Assembly (NCBI GenBank): GCA_026705105.1
Contig: JAPPBK010000465.1
Coordinates: 1 to 15,342 of the forward strand
Source of the DNA: Chloroflexota bacterium
GTDB lineage: Bacteria > Chloroflexota > Dehalococcoidia > Bin125
Direction: 5' to 3'
Length of the DNA stretch: 15,342 nt
Positions within the stretch are counted from its first letter, which is position 1; each line of letters begins with the position of its first letter. The translations under genes and the position numbers were made by a program. Positions 1 through 6,211 of this stretch are shown piece after piece. Under the pieces are notes generated by a model, which saw nothing but the letters and a program-made list of their open reading frames with translations, did not search any database and was not told the DNA's origin.

Positions 1-174
1 ACCCAGTGGTTCGAGCGCGACGAGATCCTCGCACGCTACGGGGACAAGGAGTCCTACCTCAGCCGCGTCAGAACCGACGCCGAGGCACTGGCGCAGGACA
101 ACCTCATCCTCGCGGACGACATCGACCTCGTCGTCGCCAACTGCGCCGACCGCTGGGACGTCGCGGTGCGTTAG
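1..174 (+). CDS. 3' end of a probable alpha/beta-hydrolase-domain protein (partial)
   Basis: Frame 1 is open from the window edge and ends at TAG 172-174, giving 57 C-terminal residues; the start lies outside the window. The tail is helical and charged: a Tyr-Gly-x-Lys-Glu-Ser-Tyr segment, then a helix of the form Arg-x-Asp-Ala-Glu-Ala-Leu, then Leu-Ile-Leu-Ala-Asp-Asp-Ile near the end. This resembles the C-terminal tail of the alpha/beta hydrolase domain family Abhydrolase_10, in which a YxxREAYL-like helix precedes a LLxxDxxRLV end. That match is from memory and no catalytic residue is visible here. The reading frame and stop are certain; the family is only a fair guess. Confidence 0.55.
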   Translation, partial: TQWFERDEILARYGDKESYLSRVRTDAEALAQDNLILADDIDLVVANCADRWDVAVR

Positions 175-183
175 GACCAGCCA

Positions 184-206
184 AGTCCCTGCTTCACGCG
201 GGGACT
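184..206 (+). terminator. Stem-loop after the partial hydrolase gene (possible terminator; repeated element copy 1)
   Basis: The arms AGTCCCTGC (184-192) and GCGGGGACT (198-206) pair over 9 bp with one G-U, closing a TTCAC loop. The stem starts 10 nt after the stop at 174 and lies in the 57-bp gap before the convergent CoA-transferase stop at 232. No T-run follows, so it would be an atypical terminator or an RNA-stability hairpin. A near-identical stem-loop sits at 14219-14237, also just after a stop codon. Confidence 0.45.
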
Positions 207-231
207 GGATTGATGCCCGGACAGGCAGACC

Positions 232-1422
232 TCACACCGACACAACCCCCGACTCCACCAGCGCCTCAACCTCTGAAGGCGCAAGCCCCAACTCCTCGGC
301 CAGCACCTCAGCGGTGTGCTCGCCCAGCAGCGGGGCGCGCCGATGCACGGCCGGGCTCTCGCTGAGCCGGATTGGGCAGCCGAGCAATGTCATCGGACCG
401 CGCGTCGGATGCTCGATGTCAATCAGCATGCCGCGCTCCTTGAGATGCTCGTTGGTGAAAATCTCGCCGGAATCCAGCACCGGACCTGATGGGACGCCGG
501 CGGCGCGCATTGTCTCCATGACCTCAAATTTGGTCCGCTCGCGGGTCCACGACTCGATTGCCTGGCGGACTTCCTCGCCGTCGGTGCGGGTGATACCGCC
601 CGCCCCGTTGGAAGGGATCAGGTCGGAGCGGCCGATCGTGTTCATCAGCGCCTCGCGCATCCGCGCGCTGGCGACGACGATCCAGACCCAATCCGAGCGT
701 CCGCCCGGTTTGCAGGGGAAGAGTCCGGTCGGCGCGGTCTGTCCGTCGCCGTAGGGCGGCGCGGGGTCGCCCGATGCCTCGCGTCGCGTCATCGGCACCC
801 GGGTGTAGTTGGTGACCGCCTCCTGCATCGACAGCTCGACCTTCTGCCCCACGCCGTCGCGCTGCCGCTGCCAGAGGGCGGCCAGCATCCCAATTGCGGC
901 CTGCACGCCGGTGCCGGTGTCGCCCACGGTCGGTCCGGGCTTGAGCGGCAGCGTGTCACTGGTTCCCGTGATCGCCATCGCGCCGCCGGCCGCTTGCGCG
1001 ACCATGTCGAACGACTTCGTCGGCGCCCAGGGACCGGTCGTGCCGAATCCTTTGACCGTGCAGTAGATCAGAGTCTGGTGAATCTCCTTGAGCGTCTCGT
1101 AGCCCAGGCCCAGCCGCTCCATCGTGCCCAGGGTGAAGTTCTCGACCACGATGTCGAACTTCGGCACCAGCTCGAGGAAGATCTCGCGACCCTCGTCCGA
1201 CTTTAGATCCAGGGTCAGGGAGCGCTTGTTGTTGTTCAGGGTGATGAAGTAGGTCGAGTCGTTGCCGCTCGCCGCGCCCAGTCGCCGCCCCGGCTCGCCC
1301 CGTCCGGGCGGCTCAATCTTGACAATCTGAGCCCCCAGCCAACCCAGCGCCTGTGTCGAAGACGTGCCCGCCTCATACTGCGTCAGGTCCAAAATCCGAA
1401 CATCCGAAAGCGCCAAGGCCAT
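232..1422 (-). CDS. CaiB/BaiF family (class III) CoA-transferase
   Basis: The 396-residue protein has the full length of a single-domain class III CoA-transferase, an enzyme that moves CoA between carboxylic acids. The N-terminal Rossmann-like part is typical: LxLTQYEAGTSST near residue 12, GAQIVKIEPPGRGEP near 30, NNNKRSLTLDLK near 63, then VVENFTLGTMERLGLG near 92. The predicted catalytic Asp is D168 in VGDTGTG, matching Asp169 of formyl-CoA transferase. A C-terminal LxERGMLIDIEHPTRG-type segment completes the fold. The ATG at 1420-1422 is preceded by GAGAGGGG about 6 nt upstream. It is the last gene of the - strand CoA cluster, 60 bp after the aspartic protease gene. The substrate cannot be read from sequence; members act on formate, carnitine, succinate, aromatic acids or racemise acyl-CoAs. 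Confidence 0.93.
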   Translation of the reverse strand: MALALSDVRILDLTQYEAGTSSTQALGWLGAQIVKIEPPGRGEPGRRLGAASGNDSTYFITLNNNKRSLTLDLKSDEGREIFLELVPKFDIVVENFTLGTMERLGLGYETLKEIHQTLIYCTVKGFGTTGPWAPTKSFDMVAQAAGGAMAITGTSDTLPLKPGPTVGDTGTGVQAAIGMLAALWQRQRDGVGQKVELSMQEAVTNYTRVPMTRREASGDPAPPYGDGQTAPTGLFPCKPGGRSDWVWIVVASARMREALMNTIGRSDLIPSNGAGGITRTDGEEVRQAIESWTRERTKFEVMETMRAAGVPSGPVLDSGEIFTNEHLKERGMLIDIEHPTRGPMTLLGCPIRLSESPAVHRRAPLLGEHTAEVLAEELGLAPSEVEALVESGVVSV

Positions 1423-1482
1423 GCCAATCCCCTCTCAAGTCATGGAGAGAGGATAGACAGTCGCGCCGCTGCTACTTGCGCG

Positions 1483-1857
1483 CTAGCGTCGAACGCCCTT
1501 GAGCCGAACCGCGGGTAGGCGCTTGAGCCGCTGATTCACAGGATCGACCTCAATGCCGACGGATTCAAGAGCGGTCACCCCCAGGAGCGGCTCGGCGTCG
1601 TCGTCGCCGAAGATCACCGTTCCTCCCACGGCCTCACCCATGAACTCGATCTCGGCCACGCCAACGTCGACCCTCAGGGGCGAGCCGTCTGCAAGCTCGT
1701 ATGAACGCCCTCCAACGGCAGGAATACCAATTGAATCGAGCCACTTTCGCGGTACGAGCGAGTCGGTTGCGCCTGTATCGACAAGGAACAAACCGCTCCA
1801 TTCACGATCGCGCTCAATCGGGTTGCGAATCGTCACGGTGACTTGTACGACTCCCAT
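1483..1857 (-). CDS. Clan AA (retropepsin-like) aspartic protease
   Basis: The small single-domain protein has 124 residues from ATG 1857. It carries the aspartic protease motif Leu-Val-Asp-Thr-Gly-Ala (catalytic Asp 27) after a beta-rich MGVVQVTVTI start, and a Leu-Leu-Gly-Val motif at 91-94, the hydrophobic-hydrophobic-Gly psi-loop signature of clan AA. One DTG motif per chain means it should work as a homodimer, as retropepsins do. There is no signal peptide or TM segment, so it is predicted cytosolic. An in-frame ATG at 1911 would add 18 polar residues and overlap the upstream gene by ATGA. I prefer 1857 because AGGAGA sits 6 nt before it and family members commonly begin with a short MGxVxVTV strand. 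It lies between two CoA-transferase genes; the substrate is unknown. Confidence 0.85.
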   Translation of the reverse strand: MGVVQVTVTIRNPIERDREWSGLFLVDTGATDSLVPRKWLDSIGIPAVGGRSYELADGSPLRVDVGVAEIEFMGEAVGGTVIFGDDDAEPLLGVTALESVGIEVDPVNQRLKRLPAVRLKGVRR

Positions 1858-1863
1858 TGGCGG

Positions 1864-1869
1864 TCTCCT
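1864..1869 (-). promoter_or_regulatory. Shine-Dalgarno deciding the aspartic protease start
   Basis: On the minus strand AGGAGA lies 6 nt before the ATG at 1857-1855. The alternative ATG at 1911-1909 has only a distant G-run. This supports the shorter protein. The site lies within the gap created after the upstream CoA-transferase stop at 1910-1908. Confidence 0.6.
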
Positions 1870-1907
1870 GTCAGCCGGTTCTGGCTTCGATGGTACCCGC
1901 TTGATCG

Positions 1908-4082
1908 TCATGTCACTAAGACCCCCGCCTCGACCAGTTCCTCCGAGCGGTCGCCTAGCACCTCCGACGCGGCCGAGCCGGGAAGCATCGCCGGACGGCC
2001 GATGGTCGCCGGCGTCCGGCCCATGCGGATCGAGGGCCCGTTGGTCCGCACCCGGCCGCGGCCCTCATGCTCCCGGGTGACGGAGTAGCCGAGACGGACG
2101 GCGCGCTCGTCGGTCATCGCGTCCTCAATCGTGCCGACCGGGGCCGCGCCGATGCCGAGCGACGTGAGCTGTGCGACCCACTCGGTAACGGTCCGAGTCC
2201 TGAACTCGTCCTCGGAGGGAATCTGATCTGCCTGGTCCGGAAGCGCGCCGACGAATAGCCAGCCGTCCGAGGCTTCGTAGAGGCGATGGGTTGGGCCCTC
2301 TCCAAGCGCGCTCTGGCCCGCCGGCTCGTCCCAGCGCTTGCCCTCGTAGCCGTGCAGCATGTTGGACTGCAGCGTGCTCGCGGTTCGCGCGAGCGCGGTG
2401 AAGACCTGCTGACCCTCGCCGGTGCGCAACCGGTGGTAGAGCGCCATCCCGACCGCGAACGCGCCGTTGATGCCGGTGCCGTAGTCGTTGATCGCGAACG
2501 GCTGGAGCGTCGGCACGGTGTCTCCGTAACGCGTCAGCATCCCGCTCGCCGACTGCGCCAGTTGCTCCCAGCCTGCGCGATGCGCCCAGGGGCCGATCTC
2601 GCCAAAGGCGTTCAGCGAGGCGTAAACCACGTCAGGGTTGATCTGTTTGACCGACTCGTATTCGACGCCGAGCCCGCCGACTTTGCCCAGACGGTAGTTC
2701 TGGACCACGACATCGACGTCAGCGGCAAGCTCCATGAACAGTTCGCGGCCCTCCTCGCGCTTGAGGTCGAGCAGGACCGAGCGTTTGCCGCGATTGATGT
2801 CCTCGTGCAGCAGGATGCCGTTCTCGCGGAACGGGTTGTCGATCTTGACCACGTCGGCGCCGAACTCGGCCAGCGTGCGACCGCAGGTCGGACCGGCGAG
2901 GATGATGCAGAGGTCGAGCGCGGTCATGCCCTCGAGCGCTTGCGAGAGCCGGTTGCCCGGCGCCCGCATTGCCGCGGGGACTGTCGACTGCAACTCCGAC
3001 AGAATGTCGTGCCGGTCGGCGTCGAGCGCCTTGCGCGGACCGCGAATCTCGCCCGGCGTCTTCGACATCCGCACCTGAATGCCGGGCTGGAGCATGGGCC
3101 CGATCTCGGGATCGTCCAGTTCGACGATGATCTCCGCCTCGCGCGCGTGCGGTTCCAGCAGCCACTCGGCCGAGTCAAGCGCGCGTACGGTTGGCGGGCC
3201 GGCCTCGTTGATCAGGTCCTCCCACTCCTGCGCCGTACGCGTGAGGAAGATGTTGGTGAGTTGTGCGCGGGCGACATCGGCGAGCGAGAAGTCCTGGCGG
3301 ATCTCCGCGGCCTTCGACCAGGGCTCGTCCAGCCAGTGAGGCACGCCGGCGGCGACGCAGAACTGGCGGATGAAGTGCGAATAAGCGGCGTGGAAGAAGA
3401 CCCAACGTCCGTCCTTGCACTCGTACGGCCCGACCCAGGGCACAGGACCGCCGGGCGCATCGCGGTCAAGGAACCTGAGACCGCGGATGCCGATCGCCTG
3501 GTACATACTGTCGTGGAGCGAGGCCTCGATCCGCTGGCCGAACCCGTCACGCTCGCGGGCTACCAGGGACATTGCCACTCCCGCGCAGCCGACAAACGCG
3601 GCGTACGACGATGCAATCGGCACGGCCGTGTAGACCGGCGACGGATACTGCCGCTCCAGCGAACCGCTGTAGGTCCCGACGCCGGCCGACACTACGCCTT
3701 CCCAGCCGGGGACGCCGGTCCGATCATCGTCGGATGCAAATCCAGGCATCGACAGGTAGATCAGCCGATCGTTGTTGGCTGTCGATTCTTCACCGCCCAG
3801 GCCGAGCCGGTCCATCACACCCGGTCGGAAGTTCTCGATCACGACATCGGCCGTGGCGATCAGCTCCTGCGCGGTGCGCCGGTCGCCGGTGGTCTTGAGA
3901 TCCAGCGAGATGCGCCGCTTGCCGCGATTCCAGACAGCATTGGCCGGCGTATCCCACATCGGGCCGGACGGCGGGTCAACGCGGATCACGTCCGCGCCGT
4001 TGTCGGCCAGCATCATCCCGGCCAGCGGGCCGGCCATGTATTGTCCGAAATCGATTACGCGCAGTCCATCAAGAGCGCCCAT
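1908..4082 (-). CDS. Two-domain (fused) CaiB/BaiF CoA-transferase
   Basis: The 724-residue chain contains two class III CoA-transferase domains in tandem. Domain 1 (about 1-370) opens with LRVIDFGQYMAGPLAG and has ADVIRVDPP near 30 and VIENFRPGVMDRLGLG near 81. Domain 2 (about 380-724) opens with MTALDLCIILAGPTCG and has ADVVKIDNP near 409, NRGKRSVLLDLK near 430 and the catalytic-type motif INDYGTG with D533. The equivalent position in domain 1 is Ser158 (PIASSYAAF), so only domain 2 keeps the catalytic Asp. Class III enzymes are interlocked homodimers, so this is probably an intramolecular pseudo-dimer, as known for DddD-type fusions. Domain 2 looks slightly shortened near 612-630. GGGGAGG lies about 5 nt before the ATG. 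It follows coaE by 46 bp, probably in the same operon. The substrate is unknown. Confidence 0.92.
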   Translation of the reverse strand: MGALDGLRVIDFGQYMAGPLAGMMLADNGADVIRVDPPSGPMWDTPANAVWNRGKRRISLDLKTTGDRRTAQELIATADVVIENFRPGVMDRLGLGGEESTANNDRLIYLSMPGFASDDDRTGVPGWEGVVSAGVGTYSGSLERQYPSPVYTAVPIASSYAAFVGCAGVAMSLVARERDGFGQRIEASLHDSMYQAIGIRGLRFLDRDAPGGPVPWVGPYECKDGRWVFFHAAYSHFIRQFCVAAGVPHWLDEPWSKAAEIRQDFSLADVARAQLTNIFLTRTAQEWEDLINEAGPPTVRALDSAEWLLEPHAREAEIIVELDDPEIGPMLQPGIQVRMSKTPGEIRGPRKALDADRHDILSELQSTVPAAMRAPGNRLSQALEGMTALDLCIILAGPTCGRTLAEFGADVVKIDNPFRENGILLHEDINRGKRSVLLDLKREEGRELFMELAADVDVVVQNYRLGKVGGLGVEYESVKQINPDVVYASLNAFGEIGPWAHRAGWEQLAQSASGMLTRYGDTVPTLQPFAINDYGTGINGAFAVGMALYHRLRTGEGQQVFTALARTASTLQSNMLHGYEGKRWDEPAGQSALGEGPTHRLYEASDGWLFVGALPDQADQIPSEDEFRTRTVTEWVAQLTSLGIGAAPVGTIEDAMTDERAVRLGYSVTREHEGRGRVRTNGPSIRMGRTPATIGRPAMLPGSAASEVLGDRSEELVEAGVLVT

Positions 4083-4128
4083 TTCGGCCTCCCCAGTCAG
4101 TGTTCTAAGTGTTCGTAGAGGCTAGCGG

Positions 4129-4734
4129 CTAGGATTGGCGGTTCAGCGCATTGGCGACGGCCACATCGATCGACGCCTGAAACTCCGCGACCGATCCATT
4201 GTTGTGCAGGACGAGATCGGCCATGGGCGCGCGCTCCGTCCACGGCGTTGCGGAGGCCATCCGTTGCTCGGCTTCCTCGCGGGTCAGGCTGTTGCGAGCC
4301 ATCAAGCGATCGATCGCTCGCTCGTCTTCGGCGGCGACCAGCCAACCTGCGTCGCAGATCTCCATGTATGGACCTTCGAACAGCCGCACCGCTTCAAACA
4401 CGGCGATTGGAGCCGGATCGTCCTTCAGTTCTCGAAGCACGCGCATGAACTCACCCTCAATGTCGCCAATGGCGGACCGAAGGTCGGCCAACAGGTCGGG
4501 CTGGCCGAAGACGATGTCGCCCAGCGCCTTGCGGTCGATGTAGCCGTCGGCGCCAACAACCTGTTCGCCAAACCGCGCCACGATCCGGTCGAAGGCCGGC
4601 TTGCCCGGCTCATACATCGTGTGGACATGCCGGTCGGCGTCAATGTGCCTGGCGCCGTGAAAGTTGAGCAGGTGCCGGCAGAGCACCGACTTGCCCGAAG
4701 CGATGGATCCGGTGACGCCGAGCAGGAAGGCCAT
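4129..4734 (-). CDS. coaE: Dephospho-CoA kinase, divergent member
   Basis: This is the probable last enzyme of CoA synthesis, phosphorylating the 3'-hydroxyl of dephospho-CoA with ATP in the cytosol. The 201-residue protein has a Walker A loop GSIASGKS (9-16) directly after the first strand, the Asp-Ala-Asp motif (32-34) that follows in CoaE, a GYIDRKALGDIVF segment near 64-76 as in CoaE, and the lid-like RLMARNSLTREEAEQRM (143-159). Two usual features are absent: the His-Pro of the IxHPxI helix (here AIGDIEGE) and the Gln ending RIxxQ. An in-frame TTG at 4740 exists, but ATG 4734 is the natural start. No Shine-Dalgarno precedes it; TAACCT lies 7-12 nt upstream, suggesting a leaderless mRNA. 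It heads the cluster with the CoA-transferases. A related P-loop kinase is the alternative. Confidence 0.85.
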   Translation of the reverse strand: MAFLLGVTGSIASGKSVLCRHLLNFHGARHIDADRHVHTMYEPGKPAFDRIVARFGEQVVGADGYIDRKALGDIVFGQPDLLADLRSAIGDIEGEFMRVLRELKDDPAPIAVFEAVRLFEGPYMEICDAGWLVAAEDERAIDRLMARNSLTREEAEQRMASATPWTERAPMADLVLHNNGSVAEFQASIDVAVANALNRQS

Positions 4735-4774
4735 TGACAAAGGTTAGGCCAGAACAGGGAATAGGCTGCCTCGT
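4735..4774. promoter_or_regulatory. Divergent promoter region between coaE and the three-TM gene; both starts look leaderless
   Basis: The two genes diverge across 40 bp and neither start has a Shine-Dalgarno. Each has a TANNNT hexamer at the distance expected for leaderless transcripts: TAACCT on the minus strand at 4746-4741, 7-12 nt from the coaE ATG, and TAGGCT on the plus strand at 4762-4767, 8-13 nt from ATG 4775. A perfect TTGACA also occurs on the plus strand at 4734-4739, but its 22-nt spacing to TAGGCT is too long for a standard sigma-70 promoter. Confidence 0.35.
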
Positions 4775-5263
4775 ATGGCTGAGACAGCATCACAACCTGG
4801 CCCGGCGGGTGGAATGGCAGCGTTGCAGGTGGCCCAATCGCATCTGTCGACACTGTTGACGGCGACTGACACTTTGGACAGCAAGGCCAGCCTGATGATT
4901 GCTGTCAACGTTGCCTTGTTCGGCGTCTTCTTCGGTGCGCTGATCTCGGCCACTGATCCCACTCCCTGGATTGCGGTATCTGCGCCAGCAGCAGTGTTTG
5001 CGCTGGCGCTGGCTGCCGGCGGATTGACACTCCGACCTCGGGAGATGAGCCAGTTCGTCTCGCCGACAGATCTGTTGACACACATGACCGGCGCATTTGG
5101 GAACGACGCTCTGGCTTGGAGCTACGTGACGAGTATTGGAGAGGCATGCGTTGCAGTCACCGAAGTGATAGAGGAGAAAGTTGTTGGGCTGGCCGTGATT
5201 GCAACGTTGACCCTGTGTCAGATTGTTGCAGCAGCGGTTTCAGCTGCGGTCTGGATCCCGTGA
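4775..5263 (+). CDS. Small three-TM membrane protein, PycTM/SLATT-like architecture
   Basis: The 162-residue protein has a soluble N-terminal helix with Asp-Ser-Lys-Ala at 35-38 running into TM1 (about 39-58), TM2 (about 64-86), a cytosolic stretch containing a helix SYVTSIGEACVAVTEVIEEK (116-135), and TM3 (about 136-160). A helix with Asp-x-Lys-Ala, two close TMs, an amphipathic helix ending in Lys, then a last TM is the layout of PycTM (Pycsar effector) and related SLATT domains. The match is by architecture and a few residues, from memory. No nucleotide cyclase or other signal-generating gene adjoins it, so a defence role is not supported by context. It diverges from coaE, and no Shine-Dalgarno is seen before ATG 4775. 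The gene is certain enough; its function is unknown. Confidence 0.75.
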   Translation: MAETASQPGPAGGMAALQVAQSHLSTLLTATDTLDSKASLMIAVNVALFGVFFGALISATDPTPWIAVSAPAAVFALALAAGGLTLRPREMSQFVSPTDLLTHMTGAFGNDALAWSYVTSIGEACVAVTEVIEEKVVGLAVIATLTLCQIVAAAVSAAVWIP

Positions 5264-5623
5264 TGGAATCCGTCCCCATAGCCCAGACCGATACGGAGCA
5301 GGCGGGAGCGTCGGAGGTCGGCCGTCCACCGGCTCTGAAGCTCTAGCGGCGGATTGACGGCGCGATCGCCGATCTCCGCCATTGTTAGAGCGACCCAACA
5401 GAAAGAGCTTGACTGCGCGCAGAGCCTCTGCAACGGCGTAACTCATCGTGACACTCCATTGCCTCCTCTTGATAGCGAAGGTGGCTCCTTCTTGACCGGT
5501 CCGGGCGGCAAAGGCCTGGGAGCCTCTGCAACGCCAGGGGCTGGCGTCGAGCCCAACGTGGTCGAGGCTTCACCTAGCATTCTCCTGTCAAGTGGATCTT
5601 ACTCCTTTACAGACAGGCGCTCC
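5264..5623. other. 360-bp intergenic region without a convincing gene
   Basis: This is the only long non-coding stretch in the window, between the three-TM gene and tag. It holds an exact 14-nt direct repeat GAGCCTCTGCAACG at 5422-5435 and 5520-5533, and a perfect 7-bp hairpin ACGCCAG/CTGGCGT with a GGG loop at 5531-5547. The plus frame is open into tag from 5354 but encodes low-complexity sequence not found in the Tag family. Short minus-strand ORFs (for example 5579-5445 and 5446-5240) have Shine-Dalgarno-like runs at wrong spacings. It could hold a regulatory RNA or 5' leader; I recognise no RNA family. Confidence 0.5.
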
Positions 5624-6211
5624 ATGCCCACTCGCTGCCAATGGCCTGGCGACGACCGCGACGAGATCGCTTATCACGATCTTGAGTGGGGCGTGCCGAC
5701 CGTCGACGAATCAACGCTGTTCGAAGCAATCACGCTCGAGGGCGCGCAGGCGGGGCTCTCCTGGCACACGATTCTCATGCGGCGTGACGGTTACCGACGC
5801 GCGTTCCTCGATTGGATCGTCGAGGCGGTAGCCGCGATTGATGAACCCGGCGTCGACGCACTCGTGCAGGACACGGGCATCATCCGACATCGCGGCAAGA
5901 TTGAGGCGACGATTGCCAATGCCCGCGCAATCCTGTTGTTGCGCGAACAGGGCATGTCGCTCGCCGATGTCGTCTGGGCATACGCAGAGTCCGGCAACGA
6001 ACCGAACCTGGAGTTGCAGTCCCAGACCGACGCATCGCGCGCCATGTCGCGGGAGCTCAAGCGTCGCGGCTTTCGCTTTGTCGGGCCGACCACGTGCTAC
6101 GCCTTCATGCAGGCGGTGGGCATCGTCAATGATCACGCCGGTTACTGTTTCCGCTTTGGGGAGATTGCGGCGATGCGCGATACGCTGCTCAGCGAACGGA
6201 GCAATACATGA
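5624..6211 (+). CDS. tag: DNA-3-methyladenine glycosylase I
   Basis: This base-excision repair enzyme removes 3-methyladenine from alkylated DNA. From ATG 5624 it has 195 residues, close to E. coli Tag. The zinc-snap ligands are in place: Cys5 in RCQW, His18 in YHDLEWGVP, His171 and Cys175 in NDHAGYC. The core LEGAQAGLSWHTIL (38-51) with the base-pocket Glu39, GIIRHRGKI (85-93) and RRGFRFVGPTTCYAFMQAVG (147-166) are all characteristic. The frame stays open upstream to 5354, but those residues are low-complexity and absent from the family, so the ATG directly before the Cys5 motif is chosen; its Shine-Dalgarno is weak. It overlaps the crotonase start by ATGA and is the first gene of a four-gene + strand operon. 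Confidence 0.95.
   Translation: MPTRCQWPGDDRDEIAYHDLEWGVPTVDESTLFEAITLEGAQAGLSWHTILMRRDGYRRAFLDWIVEAVAAIDEPGVDALVQDTGIIRHRGKIEATIANARAILLLREQGMSLADVVWAYAESGNEPNLELQSQTDASRAMSRELKRRGFRFVGPTTCYAFMQAVGIVNDHAGYCFRFGEIAAMRDTLLSERSNT

Noticed and set aside
2286..4118. 610-residue open frame on the plus strand opposite the fused CoA-transferase
   Set aside because: It is an antisense shadow in GC-rich DNA: Arg/Ala/Val-rich with no motifs, while the minus strand encodes a clear two-domain enzyme.
4734..4763. Standard sigma-70 promoter from TTGACA at 4734-4739
   Set aside because: No good -10 lies at 16-18 nt; the nearest TANNNT is 22 nt away.
4775..5263. Pycsar defence system
   Set aside because: Only an effector-like membrane protein is present; no cyclase or other partner lies in the window.
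5380..5560. SRP RNA, tmRNA or riboswitch in the 360-bp gap
   Set aside because: Neither strand shows the SRP domain IV core, a tag-peptide frame with tRNA-like ends, or a riboswitch core that I recognise.
5240..5579. Two minus-strand mini-genes: a 45-residue ORF (5579-5445) overlapping by ATGA a 68-residue ORF (5446-5240)
   Set aside because: Purine-rich Shine-Dalgarno-like runs exist but sit 1-2 nt or about 15 nt from the ATGs, and the products are Pro/Arg-rich with no recognisable fold.
5354..5623. N-terminal extension of Tag (90 extra residues in frame)
   Set aside because: It is low-complexity, not part of the Tag family, and the zinc-ligand Cys lies five residues after the ATG at 5624 as in known Tag proteins.
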